Assembly (NCBI GenBank): GCA_035771165.1
Contig: JAWNZC010000369.1
Coordinates: 1,299,430-1,363,429, forward strand
Length of the DNA: 64,000 nt
Source: Paragorgia papillata
Lineage: Eukaryota > Cnidaria > Anthozoa > Scleralcyonacea > Coralliidae
Reading direction: 5' to 3'
Every line of letters starts with the position of its first letter. The first letter of the stretch is position 1. The translations under genes and the position numbers were made by a program. Below are positions 31,313-42,746 of this stretch, piece by piece. The notes below the pieces were generated by a model, which saw only the letters and a program-made list of their open reading frames with translations, was not told where the DNA came from and did no database searches.

Positions 31313-32107
31313 TTGGCTAACGCTGTTGTGGTTCCCCTGCCATTGTTAAACCTGCTGTTATTTATAATTCTGCCCATGCAAACAAATGTGCGGGAAAATT
31401 ATTGTAAAGCGTATGATTGAAGTACACTGAACGTCAGAGCAGTACATTGTAAACACACGGCATTTCCGCAAACCTATTAAATGCAATGACTAATATTTCA
31501 AAAATTATAGCTTAAACAACATGAAATTTACGAAGTATGGTATTTTGATTATTAATTTTCACCACATGCAGATAAACGCGCGTGAACGTTAGTTTATAAA
31601 GTGTCTGAGCGTCTGCGAAATTAAATATTGCAAACACAAACCCGGAGCCGCACGAGAATAGTCCAGAGTGAACATAATCAAGCCAATTTATTCGTAAGCT
31701 AATATTTCGTGTTGTATATCCTAGAACTTCACAAAATTTACGAAGAATGCTATATTGAACATGTTCACTGGAAAGTGACATATATTTGTTCTGGCCCTAT
31801 CTTTGACTACACGGGCTCTTTTCGAATCTTCGGCGAATTCAACTTCTCGAATACCCGGCGATCAAGCCGACATCCGACGATAGCTGTCGAGTATGACGTA
31901 AGCGAGGTCCAAGACAAGCACTCAAGCAAGATCACCCCGACATAGTGGCTCCCACTGATGGTCAGTAGTGGCCACAAAAAATTGTACCATAAACGATGAC
32001 ACACAGTGCGGACCTTGTAAAAAAGTAAGTCCTTGATGTGTTGGTCCATGTTAGGTATACAACAACAGAAACGAAGCAAGAAAGAAAAATCAAAGAATCT
32101 ATTTCAG
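31313..32107. other. No recognised gene
   Basis: Open frames at 31709-31945 (plus) and 31807-32079 (minus) overlap and neither shows a motif. No poly-A tract follows the p53-like segment. Confidence 0.4.
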
Positions 32108-32197
32108 AAAGCACAATAATAGCTATCAGTATCGTGGTGGCTGTCGTGTGTTTGGCTATTTTGGGTTTTCTTTACCTTTGCAAAAAGAACCCCCCCC
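32108..32197 (+). CDS. Possible transmembrane exon fragment
   Basis: A good acceptor (CTATTTCAG) precedes a short frame reading STIIAISIVVAVVCLAILGF followed by LYLCKK: a single hydrophobic helix with a basic stop-transfer end. It then runs into a C-homopolymer of about 20 bases, which breaks reading. It may be the membrane exon of a receptor-like gene. No partner exon found. Confidence 0.3.
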
Positions 32198-32360
32198 CCC
32201 CCCCCCCCCATTGATCTTACAAAAAAACGGGGATGTTTAGGGTAACCCGGCCCACACGTACACTCCGCCTTTAGATTAGGGTTGTGCGGGTTGACAGCAT
32301 AAGATATATTATGACAGTTAAATAAACTAAAATTTAATTTAAATCTGTACTTATACATAT

Positions 32361-32614
32361 CGTTAAGGAGATACTCGCACGCGCAATGTTCACGTGTTTA
32401 TTCATGTGCGTGACACTTGTTACGTGACCTTGGAACGCTCAGTACTTTTCCAGACGGGGGGGGGGGGGATTCTCAGGAGGTTGTTGTTGGTCGTCGATAG
32501 AAAACGAAGGCAGACGAAGGTGTTGTTCGAATGTAAACCGTAAACGTTATTTAGGATTGTTTATTTAAATAAAGTAAAGAACCCAACCTGTGACAGCTAG
32601 AAATCCCTGTTACA
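32361..32614 (+). repeat. 5' LTR of Gypsy-2
   Basis: 254 bp, CGTTAAGGAGATACTCGC to CCCTGTTACA, matching 43950-44199 with few differences (mainly the length of a G-run). The first base of the TG terminus is changed. Contains AATAAA near 32569. Confidence 0.9.
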
Positions 32615-32618
32615 GTTG

Positions 32619-32637
32619 TTGGGGGCTCAGGCGGGAA
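32619..32637 (+). promoter_or_regulatory. Primer-binding site of Gypsy-2 (tRNA-Pro-like)
   Basis: TTGGGGGCTCAGGCGGGAA lies 4 bases after the LTR. Its first half, TGGGGGCTC, equals the tRNA-Pro primer site known from gammaretroviruses; the second half diverges. Confidence 0.65.
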
Positions 32638-32777
32638 ACAAAAGATATAAGGAAACTAGCTGGAGCAAACCTAAAAGCAAAACTCTACGAAGCGTGAAAG
32701 GATTTTCAACAAAGGACGAAGAGGTTAGTTTCATTTTGACTGTTTTATGCTTGGCCAGCTGGGGTACATTTTAGTTT

Positions 32778-34301
32778 ATGCCAGTGGATACTCGCTCAAA
32801 GGCAAGTGCTATGGCTTCAAAAGAAATTGAAGCTCTGTCGAAAGAATTGTCTGAACTGAGAGTACTTGTGAAACAGTCAAAAGAAAAAGAACTAATCGAG
32901 ATTACACTCGTGAAGAACGCTCTTTGCACGAAGCCGCCAAGCTTAATAGTGCTTCGACGATAAACTCTCAAGTAAATACCCCCAAGTTTTCGCTACCATC
33001 AGACCCCATTCATTGGGAAACAAGATCAAGATGTTTTGGAATGGTTACAGCGCTTCGAAGCGACGGCAAAAATTGCCAAAATGAACTGCGAAATGAAGTT
33101 AGACATGTTTCTTGTTTATATAACCGATTACGCTCGAGTTGTGGTAGAACGATTTTTAGCCAGCAAAGATGTGAAAAATTTAAGAGAGAAAGGCTCGCAC
33201 GACGAAATATTTAACCTGGTTAAACAGCACTTACGCGACGAATTCCAACAGCTCGACCCTGTACGTTATTATATGACACAACTCAGGTCTTTGAGACAGG
33301 ACAGAAACGAAACAGTAAAAGATTTTGCCAGACGAATGCAAGTAATCACAGCAAGCTTAGAACGACATGGAAGTCCTATCAGCACAATCGACGAGTTGAC
33401 TACGTTCGAATAAGGCCTAAGACTTGAGATACAGCGCCATTGGAGAAGTGCTACTAAAAGGGCATCTACATGGAATGAAGCTGTAATGGCGGCAGAGGCC
33501 TTCGAGGAGGGAGAAAAGCTTTATCTGGCTAATTCACCCTCTTCAGAATCTGCAATAAATGCTGTCATAAGGAACCAAAGCCAAAGAATGGATATGGAAA
33601 GAATGAGTGATCGACGAGACTTACCCTCTCAAAACTCAAACTGGAGAAATAACAGTGGATTTATGCCCCAAGAACCACCTCGAAATGTAGGGAATAGATC
33701 AGTTCGAAATTACCATACCTGCAATGTTTGTGGTGGTCAAGGCCATCAATCGCAAGACTGTACCACTCCATTAGAAGTACAGAAGCACCCGAATAAGCAA
33801 AGAGTAAGCTGTTTCGAATGCGGAGGGTATGGTCACTATGGAAGAGAATGTCCTACAAGATTACATAGAATTGGAACCACCCAGCCCTTTCTTCAAATGG
33901 ATCCACCAAGTAATAATGCCAGATTTCCTCAAGCAACTTTTCCTCAAGTTCAGCGCAATTCATCACAGACTGGTAGGGGATCATATGCTGTTGGTGGTGA
34001 ATCAAATATGACAGCCATTGAAGTAAATATTGCGGGTGAAACTACTCCCATGGTTCTTGATTCAGGTTCATCGGTGTCAATCACTGACTCTGAATACTTC
34101 AAAAAGCTAAAAGATGGGAACAATATATTGGAAGAAACAGTGTGCGAAGAACTTCCTCTTCGAACGGCAAATGGAGGTACGATTGTAGTTGGAAATGGAG
34201 TGCGTGTACCTATGAAAATCACGCCTGACTGCTCGATTGACATTTTTTTCGTGTTGCCCAAAACCTTTCGACAAGATTATTGGTTGGTGTTGCCACTTTA
34301 A
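32778..34301 (+). pseudogene. Gypsy-2 Gag and protease
   Basis: Starts at MPVDTRSKASAMASKEIEAL with a coiled coil; a frameshift near 32920-33035 leads to the capsid-like part (WLQRFEATAKIAKMN, YYMTQLRSLRQDRNETVKDF). A TAA at 33411 interrupts it, then the frame resumes. Two CCHC knuckles follow (CNVCGGQGHQSQDC, CFECGGYGHYGREC, about 33721-33850), and an aspartic protease motif MVLDSGSSVSITD near 34051. Gag would package element RNA; the protease would process Gag-Pol. At least one shift and one stop prevent expression as one chain. Confidence 0.85.
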
Positions 34302-34891
34302 CTCGCATGGAAACGGTTATACGGTTTGCTCAACAAACTTTCTATTTTGGTGCCTTGGATGTTGAAGTACCCTGGTGTGCAACAAATTCTCCAGCCCCCA
34401 ATACTTTGTATTGTCTTCACATCGCCCAAGAGCTTGCTTTGCCACCTCGTTCCACAAGCTATGTTGATGTAAAAGTCAACACCCAAACAAGAAAGGTTGT
34501 AGAAGGACTGGTCTCCTGTGAAAATGTTCCTAACCTACCTTCACACTTGCAAGTTTCACCAGGGATTGCAAATTTGGCCGATTTGCAAGATCACTCTACT
34601 CCTGTTATAGTTGTGAATTCGTCGGATGAATACCTCACCTTGAAAGAAGACAGCCAAATTGCTAATTTTCAAGCAACGCAACCGAACACTGCTAACATTT
34701 TTTATTTTACCACGTCCGAGATGGCAAAAGGAAATCTTCCTTACCTCACACCCGATCCAGTTCTACATGTAGATGAGCCAAAGTTGGAGAGCAGACTAAT
34801 GACAATCTCACCGGCTCTAGTTCTTTCACTTCAAGAGTTCCTTCAGGAGATGATGCAATTCCAGAGGACCACACCTCGTTCGACGAAGTAG
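34280..34891 (+). pseudogene. Gypsy-2 Pol, protease-RT linker
   Basis: A 203-residue frame following the protease after a one-base shift. It contains CLHIAQELALPPRSTSYVDV, a stretch seen between protease and RT in some Gypsy elements. It shifts again before RT. Confidence 0.65.
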
Positions 34892-35016
34892 ACCTCGTTC
34901 GAGTATTTCGCCAACTACAAATTGATGAGAACCCGAACTTATCCGAGCCACAGAAGCAGGAACTAAAACATCTCGTTCATGAATACCAAGACCTATTTCA
35001 AGCACCTACGGCACCA

Positions 35017-35516
35017 TTGAAGCAGACGGATTGTGTCTCTCATCGCATCAATACTGGAAACGAGAATCCGGTCCACTCCGTGCCTTATAGAGTCAGCCCA
35101 AAGGAAAAAGCCATTATCGAAGAGCAAATCAACCAAATGTTGAAGGACAACATCATCTGCCCCTCTGAAAGTCCATTGGCGTCACCAGTAGTGATGGTTT
35201 CCAAGAAGGACGGCAGTTACCGCTTCTGTGTGGATTATCGTCGCCTTAACAAGATTACCAAGCGTGATGTGTATCCATTGCCTCGAATCGACGATGCCTT
35301 AGATGCTCTGGGATCAGCTAACTTCCTTTCCATCCTTGACCTACGCTTTGGTTACTGGCAAATTCCTATGTCACCCAATGATCAAGAGAAGACGGCATTT
35401 GTTACTCATGCCGGTCTTTACGAGTTCAATGTTATGCCCTTCGGCCTTTCGAATGCTCCGGCAACGTTTCAGCGCTTTATCGACGCCGTGTTCGCTGGCC
35501 TCAAGTGGCGATTCTG
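35017..35516 (+). pseudogene. Gypsy-2 reverse transcriptase, 5' part
   Basis: Shows the RT fingers/palm order: MVSKKDGSYRFCVDYRRLN, YPLPRIDDALDALG, FLSILDLRFGYWQIP and MPFGLSNAPATFQRF. It ends at WRFC where the CACTA-like element enters. The first catalytic aspartate (LDLRFGYWQI) is here; the YIDD box lies beyond the insertion at about 37780. Confidence 0.9.
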
Positions 35517-37771
35517 CACTGTTAATTTCAAGGAGTTATTTTAACTCCATCAAGGGAGTAAAAATAACTCCTTTTGGTAGAGTAAAAATTTCAGAGTTAT
35601 TTTGACTCCAATAACGGAGTTAATTTAACTCCAACTGAGGAGTTACCTTTCATTTTACTCCATGTCGAGTTATTTTAACTCCATCAAGGGAGTTGACATA
35701 ACTCCAACATTAGAGTAAGATTAGTGGAGTTATTTTGACCCACAATATTCTACTCCAGGAGTTGTTTTAACTCCTGCATAATGGAGTTAAATTTAACTCC
35801 TGGTCTGATGGAGTTAAAAATTACTCTTAATAATGGAGTTAAATTTGATCTTGAATGATGGAGCTGAATTTAACTCCAAATGAGAAGACAATTGGTTGGT
35901 TTAGCTTTGAGTTCAGAAGTCGAATGCTACCTAAGCGGTGCGTTGGAAAAGAAAAATTTCAAATTTTAAGAAGAGTTGAGAAGAGTTTATGGTGTATTGA
36001 CGGCATTGTCTAAAAGTTTCATCCTTGTTTGACTTTACTTGGAGTAACAATAGTCGCGGGCCGGTGATAGCTGTCCCACCGTGCTACTTGGTTGATTTTT
36101 AGTCGTAATATTAAAATCAAAATAACGAATCATTCATGGTCACGGACGTTCGATTTGTCTAGACTCTGGCAGTGTTTCAGTTGTGGATATATCTCAAGTG
36201 TAGTCCTTTTACTCTAGCTTTTATTCTGACTGTCAGTGAAGAATTGAATGGTGCCGCTGGAAACGGCAATATTTTATTTCAATCACTTAAAACGTCGTTT
36301 AATAATCTGACGTTTTACTTCGTTGAAGGATTTTCTTCTATACGTCGGTATTTCGTTGCTTTAAATCTCTACAGCCGTTTATTAAGTTTGTCGTTGAATC
36401 TTTAAAACTGTAATTGGGATAAAATATTTTCTTATCGACAACGTTTGGTTATGAATGGGATTAACCGTATAGCTTGATTGCTGAAGAGGATCAAAATTTG
36501 CAATTTCTGATTGGTTAAGCCCCGTGCGGACCTCTGCGAAGACAAACAATTAACAAACAGTACTGTCTTCGCATAGGTCCACCCGGGGCTCAACCAATCA
36601 GAAATCGCAAATTTTGATCCTCTTCGGCAGTCACGGTTGATCTCGCTCATGACACAGCTCATGATAATTATACCAAGCTTCACCGATGTCGACAAGATGA
36701 GAAGATTTTTGATTTTAATAACTAACAGTTTTAAAGTTTCATCGACAAACTTCGCAAAGGAAGGCCATTTGTCCCAACGCTGAATATCTCGGATACACAA
36801 CGAGGACTGCATTGATTGGAGTCAATCTTTTCCATCGAAGACTAGCGAACGAGACAACGGCAGTGTTATCGACAGAAGCTTTTACACGTCTAATAGTTCC
36901 CCCAACGATAAAACTCCGGAAAGAAAGTCTATATACTTGTTTCGTTGCTGAATAACTCGTTGAGTTCGGACACAACGACGACCGCATCGAGTCTTTCCAG
37001 CAAAGACTAGCGAACGAGACGACGACTTGCCAGATCACATTAATATATGGTACGGGATTATTCGCACTGAAGTTATTAAATTTGCATAACTTGACTATTG
37101 GAGTCTGTCACTTCAAAGGATTGGGGGAGTATCAACCATAAAATAAAGAATTGAACGATAAATGCTTTTCTTCGAAGATTCGTGTCAATTGTTGATTATT
37201 GCGGTTATTATATAAATATTCACAACAAGGAATATATGCTTCGAGTACGCGTACGACAACGCCAGAAATATGTGCTGGATAAATATATGGTAGGGAACCA
37301 AGATCTCGATAATTTGACAGAACTTATAAGAGTCCTACGGTGAGTGGTGACGAGAACGTTCTTGAAGATAACTTTTCTTACAAATGCATATATTGACTAT
37401 AACAAACTTTATATGTAAGACAAGTGCAAGCCATATAATCTATCGAATAAAATGTTTTCAACCAATTTGTGTTTGTATTCATTTGTGAAATTTGTCTACC
37501 GGTGTAAATAAATATAACTCCACAAAAGGAGTTATCTGGTCTGTTTATTTTTACTCCAGTTCTGGAGTCAAATTATTGCTCTATTTACTCCAATTCTGGA
37601 GTAATATATACTCCTATAGGAGTTATTGTTACTCCAGTTTTGGAGTTACGCTTACTCCGAAAAAGGCGTTAAATTTTTGGAGTAAAAAATAACTCCAGAA
37701 AAGGAGTTATTCTATACCTTTTTTTTTAACTCCACTTTTGGAGTCAAATTAACTCCTTGAAATTAACAGTG
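35517..37771. mobile_element. CACTA-like (EnSpm-type) non-autonomous element
   Basis: Ends CACTGTTAATTTCAAGGAG and its exact complement CTCCTTGAAATTAACAGTG. TG on each side (35515-35516 and 37772-37773) is a 2-bp duplication; removing the element restores the RT codons ...F-C-L-P-Y-I-D-D. Both ends carry clustered GGAGTTATTTTAACTCC-type subterminal repeats (35530-35880 and 37510-37765), typical of CACTA elements. The core has no recognisable transposase; ORFs at 36172-36405 and 36432-36812 lack motifs. CACTG termini and short TSDs are known for animal EnSpm/CACTA. Confidence 0.85.
36481..36629. repeat. Foldback hairpin nested in the CACTA-like element
   Basis: Arms of about 65 bp (36481-36545 and 36565-36629), e.g. 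CTGAAGAGGATCAAAATTTG against its near-complement, with a 19-base loop. Probably a MITE inserted into the larger element. Confidence 0.85.
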
Positions 37772-37773
37772 TG

Positions 37774-38456
37774 CCTCCCTTACATCGACGACAACATTGT
37801 CTTTTCTGCAATGTGGAAACAGCACCTCAGTCATCTCCGTCAAGTTTTCGAGCGTCTTCAGCGAGCGAAACTGACACTTCAACCAACGAAATGCAAATTG
37901 GCATGCCAAAAGGTTACGTTTGTGGGACACCAAGTCTCAGCAGGTAGCAAAATATCCCCTGACCCAGCCAAAGTTGAATCCGTGGCAAGTTTTCCTATGT
38001 CGACGTCAATCATATCTCTTCGTTCTTTCTTAGGGCTCGCCTCTTACTATCGCCGTTTTGTCAAAGGTTATGCATCCCTTACGCATCCCCTTCGTCAACT
38101 TCTTCAAAAAAAAACAGTCGTTCGTCTGGACCGATGAAATGAATCGCTGCTTTTGGAACTCAAGTCACGTCTTACGTCCTGCCCAGTGATGGTTACACCT
38201 AACTTCGAGTTGCCTTTTATCCTCTAAACTGACGCGTCGCGCAAAGGATTGGGAGCCGTTCTAGCCCAAAAGACCGATGTTGGCGAACAAGTCATTGCTT
38301 ATCTCAGTCGATCACTGACCAATGCTGAGCAGAAATGGGACGTGCGAGAACTGGAAGCTCTAGCAATTGTTTGGGCTTGCGAACAGCTTAGGCCCTACCT
38401 CTATGGTCGTCGCTTTACAGTTCAAACTGATCACGAAAGTCTCAATGGATAATGAA
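37774..38456 (+). pseudogene. Gypsy-2 RT 3' part and RNase H
   Basis: YIDDNIVF, the RT catalytic box, follows directly on the CACTA-like element. LTLQPTKCKLACQKVTFVGH and RSFLGLASYYRRFVKGYA belong to the RT thumb. A shift at about 38105 and a TAA at 38225 break the frame. RNase H then shows TDASRKGLGAVL, ELEALAIVWA and QTDHESL with the acidic residues in place. A TAA lies at 38451. Confidence 0.85.
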
Positions 38457-38820
38457 TGCCAAACCTTCTAACAGTCGACTTGCAAGATGGGCACTTCGGC
38501 TAAGCGAATTCGACTTCGACGTGCAACATCGCCATGGAAAACTAAACTTAAACGCCGACGCTTTGTCGCGACAACCTGTTGATCACCCCACCAATGACGC
38601 ATCGGTTTTCATCACAGAGCTCGGCACTTCACCTCACAGCCCTTGTTGCAATATGTCTTTACAAAGTCCGTCTCTTCACGAGTTAGCCGCCGCTCAACGC
38701 CAGGATCCAGCCTTAACCCCACTCATCGAATTCATCGAATTCATCGAGTCGCCAACTTCCACTAAGCTTCCTCCAAGTCGACGACAATCTTTGCGAAAAC
38801 ATCGCGGTTTTTTGCAGTAG
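38452..38820 (+). pseudogene. Gypsy-2 RNase H tail and linker
   Basis: Begins with SRLARWALRLSEFDFDVQHR and NADALSRQP, the usual RNase H end. A 9-bp unit (ATTCATCGA) is repeated near 38728-38746. The frame ends at a TAG at 38818, just before the integrase start. Confidence 0.8.
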
Positions 38821-38828
38821 AAGACGGG

Positions 38829-39150
38829 GTGCTATATCATTACGACACTTTGAGTTCGCCAGAGACGCTATGCCAACTAGTTGTTCCAGATTCCTACAAG
38901 AAGAAGTTCCTGTACGCTTTCCACAACGCCCCACTAGCAGCTCATCTTGGCAGAACCAAAACGTACGAACGCTTACGTTACTTTTGGCATGGCATGTATA
39001 AAGATGTTACACGCTGGATCAAGACGTGTCTCGATTGTCGTAAAGCTAAGCAGAGTCTCCGAGCGCGCACTGGTCTACTGACTTCCCAGTTGTATCAACA
39101 ACCTTTCGATACTGTCGGTATCGATCTGCTGGGACCTTTCCCGAAGAGTA
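38829..39150 (+). pseudogene. Gypsy-2 integrase, 5' part
   Basis: The zinc-binding module is visible (FHNAPLAAHLGRTKTYERLR ... CLDCRKAK), followed by the first catalytic aspartate in VGIDLLGPFPKS. The LINE insertion follows within a few codons. Confidence 0.85.
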
Positions 39151-39358
39151 AGCATTGGAGTAATTGACCTCTGTTGGAGTAAGACGTATATTTAATGCTC
39201 CTGGTCGATATTAATCATTTCTGGCATTCGTTTGTTTTTTACCAATGCTTATCTATTTCTAAGCAAGTGTTTGGAGTGCTAGGCTTTGTATGATTGCAGG
39301 TTATATTAAAAGTCCTGCAGAATACTTTTAAGTAAGAAGTTTGTTAAAGAGTTAGTTA

Positions 39359-40091
39359 TTGTCAGGAAGAAAGACGGCGGACGAAGAAGGGCGTACTACC
39401 CGAAGCCGATCAGACTCCCGTAAAGAATTAGAAAGTTATTTCAAGTCGGATGTGTTTGAAGCTTTGGTTAATAAAACAGTTACACAGCAATTTGAACGTT
39501 TTCGCGCCTCTAAAGGATTTCAGGACATGCTTTTATCAAGTTGTGTGTGACTCAGTTGAAACAACTGTTGTGAAGGAAATTGAGAAAGCTGTACAACCTT
39601 TAAAGAAGAAAGTAACTGAACTAGAAACTCATTTAAGTAAAGTCAGGTCACACGCAGATGAAAACGAACAGTATTCCAGGCGTTGCAATGTGCGTATCCA
39701 TGGCATTCCCGAGGAGAAAGGGGAAAATTGTTATGACATTGTCTCGAGGTTCTGCCAAGATGAATTGAAGTGTGATGTTGCTGTAAATGAAATCGACAGA
39801 ACGCATCGTGTTGGTAAGACCAGAGATGACTCAACACCACGGGCGATAATTGTCAAGTTTCTGTCATACCAGTCGAAGGTAAAGGTGTTAAAGCACAGGC
39901 GAAATTTGAAAGGCAGCAAGAAGTTTATTAATGAAGATCTTACGTCAGTTAATAAGCAGTTAATCGACGTGGCCCGGAAAGATTTATCCAACCTTTCTGT
40001 GCGGACATCGGATGGCAAAGTCTTGGTTAAGCTACCAAATGAAAAAACTATTAGAATTAAATCCAAAGAGGACATTCAGGAAATTTTGTAA
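39359..40091 (+). pseudogene. LINE c ORF1 (coiled coil / RRM-like, L1-ORF1p type)
   Basis: Starts MSGRKTADEEGRTTRSRSDS; a shift near 39540 joins to a frame with a coiled coil (VVKEIEKAVQPLKKKVTELE) and ENEQYSRRCNVRIHGIPEE, the conserved entry to the RRM of Transposase_22-type ORF1 proteins. IDRTHRVGKTRDDSTPRAII is the next conserved block. Such proteins bind LINE RNA as nucleic-acid chaperones. One frameshift only. Confidence 0.75.
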
Positions 40092-40232
40092 CGTTTTGCT
40101 TTCATTCCAAATCATGCACTTTATTCTATAACATGTGTTGCATTATTTTTCATGCTAAACTTTTCTTTTAAAATTTTCTTTTCTTTGTGTGTTTCCTTGT
40201 GCAGCCCGAGGTAAGTCAGTCGTATTATACAT

Positions 40233-41445
40233 TTGGTGATTTTAATGGGGGTTAATTTAGAAATTTATAGAGCGAGTATCGGGATGTTTGGTTGTCATAT
40301 ATTTCGTTTGTGTAAGCTATTAATTCCATGGCCTTTGGGCGCAGTTATTAGTGAATGTTTATGTCCTTTTATACTTATATCACTATTAATTTTACTTTCT
40401 GGAGATGTTGAAGTTAACCCTGGCCCTTCTCGTAGCCTAACACTAAATATAGGTCATATCAATACTAGAAGTTTGAATGTTGAAGATAAATTTAACGAGA
40501 TTACTTCTCTTGTTCTCGAACAACAACTTGATATTTTTGCTGTTTCAGAAACCTGGTTAAAACATGGAGTTGCTAGTGATTTATTATTTATTCCGGGTTT
40601 GTCCAATGTTCAGATTGGATAGAAGTGATGGCAGAAGCGCTGGTGGTGTCGCACTTTACATCTCGTCTATTTTTGCATCTAAAAGACGTAAAGATCTTGA
40701 GCATAGTGATTTCGAATTACTTTTTGTTGAAGTTAAAATTAATTCCTTGACATTTGTTTGCGGTGTGTGCTATCGGCCACCAAATTATAATTCTGCAGCT
40801 AACATTGCTCATTTTGATATTGATGATGCTTTGTCAAGCAGTGATTTTGGCATATGTTTATATAGTTGGATGGAATGTAATAGTCTTTTCCAAGTCATAA
40901 ATGAACCGACTCGTATTACGGCACACGGTGCCATGTTATTAGATCTTATAATAACAAATTCTCCAAGTTATTTTGTAAATTCTGGGACTTTAAGCTCTCC
41001 AAGTAACTGTGATCACTCGCTAATTTATGCTCGAATGGATATTTCTCTAGTCAAACAAAAGTGTTACACGCGTCATATCTGGGATTTATCCAAAATAGAT
41101 GAAAACGCTTTACGCGAAGCTCTCCTAAGTGCTAATTGGGATGATGTATTTACCACCGTCGATGATATTGATGCTTTGTATGATAAATGGTACGAGTGTT
41201 TTCGTCAAATACTCGAGACCTGTGTTCCACATCGAAAGGTTGTAATTCGTCCTAGGGAAAAACCTTGGATGAACTCCGAAATTAGGAAAGCGATTCGTAA
41301 AAGAAACAGATTGTTAAAAATGTTTTGTCGCCGAAAAAGTCCGGCCACCTGGGAAAACTACCGATCGCAAAGGAACTTGACTACATCACTTATACGTGCA
41401 CGAGTGGTAGAGCACATAGAATATAAACCGCTCCGCTCCTGGTGA
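40233..41445 (+). pseudogene. LINE c ORF2: 2A peptide and endonuclease
   Basis: The frame starts at 40233. A hydrophobic, signal-like stretch (CPFILISLLILL) leads into GDVEVNPGP. The endonuclease follows: LNIGHINTRSLN, LDIFAVSETWL, a frameshift near 40600, GGVALYISSIF, CGVCYRPPN, MLLDLIITN and SNCDHSLIYARM. The GDFN-type block is missing, with FGICLYSWMECNSL in its place, so part of the catalytic region is deleted. A downstream linker (PWMNSEIRKAIRKRNRLLK) is present, then the nested insertion at about 41400. Confidence 0.8.
40401..40427 (+). other. 2A ribosome-skipping peptide motif GDVEVNPGP
   Basis: Matches the 2A consensus D-[VI]-E-x-N-P-G-P exactly. 2A motifs at the N terminus of ORF2 are documented in APE-type non-LTR retrotransposons of invertebrates, where the peptide bond between G and P is skipped during translation. 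The preceding hydrophobic segment suggests a possible dual role as signal sequence. Confidence 0.9.
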
Positions 41446-41812
41446 CCTTTGACTAGATTCTTCCGCGATTCTTCGAATGTTTGATTGAACTTTTCTCTAC
41501 GACTACAATTAATTTTAGTTTTCTCTACAACATATCATGAAGAACCATCAGCCTATGGAATAACTTGTCGACTACTCTCAAATGCTGCAGTAGTATTGTT
41601 ATTTTCTTAAATCTATGAATTTATATTTGCATTATTTGTAATCCAGTACTATATTTTAACGCTTCTTAACTTGTTTGGGGGGAAATGTCAATTGGGGCAA
41701 TAGTCCTGTTTTTCTCTCCCAGCCACCGCCGGTGTTACCTGTTGTATTCATGTAATATAATGTTGTGGCAAAGCAAATAAAATAAAAAAAAAACAAAAAA
41801 ATAAATAAAGCA
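41440..41812. mobile_element. 5'-truncated retroelement tail nested in LINE c
   Basis: ORF2 of LINE c breaks off at about 41400 and resumes at about 41813 with ARYFADFNEKLQ. The intervening segment ends with an A-rich tail (AAATAAAATAAAAAAAAAAC and on, 41777-41808), as expected of a 5'-truncated LINE. Its own family is not identified. Confidence 0.6.
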
Positions 41813-42570
41813 AGATACTTTGCAGATTTCAATGAGAAATTGCAGGACCCGAAAATCGGGCCGAAAAGGTGGTGGGGCATAATTAAATCGCTGTATGGTA
41901 ATAAAATGCAATCAACCGTATCAACATTGTTGGAAGTTAGCCTGGGAAGATATGAAAACAAGGCGCTCTATGCATAAGCTTGTTTTGTATTTTAAAATCA
42001 TAAACAATCTTACTCCAAATTATCTGCGCGATTTATTACCCCAAACGGTACAACAAAGGTCGGGTTTAGCTTTAAGACATGCATTAAATTACACTCCATT
42101 TCCAACTAGAACTGAAAGATTTAAAAAAATCTTTCTTTCCTTCCACAACTATGTTATGGAATTGTATTATGTAGATCGTAATACATTATCAATTAGTTTA
42201 TTTAAAACTTTTTCACTTTCTTGACATTACAAGTTATAATAAATACTTTGACTATTCCATTGATAGATACTCTTCCATCTTACACACTCGTCTTCGTCTT
42301 AATTGTTCTGCTCTAGATTATTATTTGTTTAATATAAATTGTAGTTTATCTCCAGCTTGTGCCTGTGGCGCAAACTGTGAATCTGTAACTCATTATTTGC
42401 TCAAATGTCCTCGATATTCTGCTCTTAGATTGTCCTTACTCTCGGCTGCTGCACAAGTTTATGGTGATGGCTGGAATCTTTTGTCGGATTTTCACAAAGT
42501 AAAACTCTTTCTGTTTGGTGAAGTTAATTGCAATCCGAACGTTTTCTTAAAAACCAGTGAGTCCTACAAC
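41813..42570 (+). pseudogene. LINE c ORF2, C-terminal parts (RT deleted)
   Basis: After ARYFADFNEKLQDPKIGPKR the sequence jumps to the post-RT region (WEDMKTRRSMHKLVLYFKII, PFPTRTERFKKIF), then to the C-terminal Cys/His motif CACGANCESVTHYLLKCPRY. The RT palm is absent. The same post-RT and Cys/His region occurs on the minus strand at 53554-54090, so both are copies of related LINEs. Confidence 0.8.
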
Positions 42571-42746
42571 TGATCCAGCTTTTATCATTGTTTATTTATT
42601 TTAATTTTTTAATTTTATTAATATACTTATTATATGTTATATCGTCTACTCCACCAAATTTCTGTAAATTGAATATAACGTAAGCTCCTTCGATGAGCTT
42701 CATTGCTCTTGGGTAAACGTTAATATATATGTTTAAATAAATAAAT

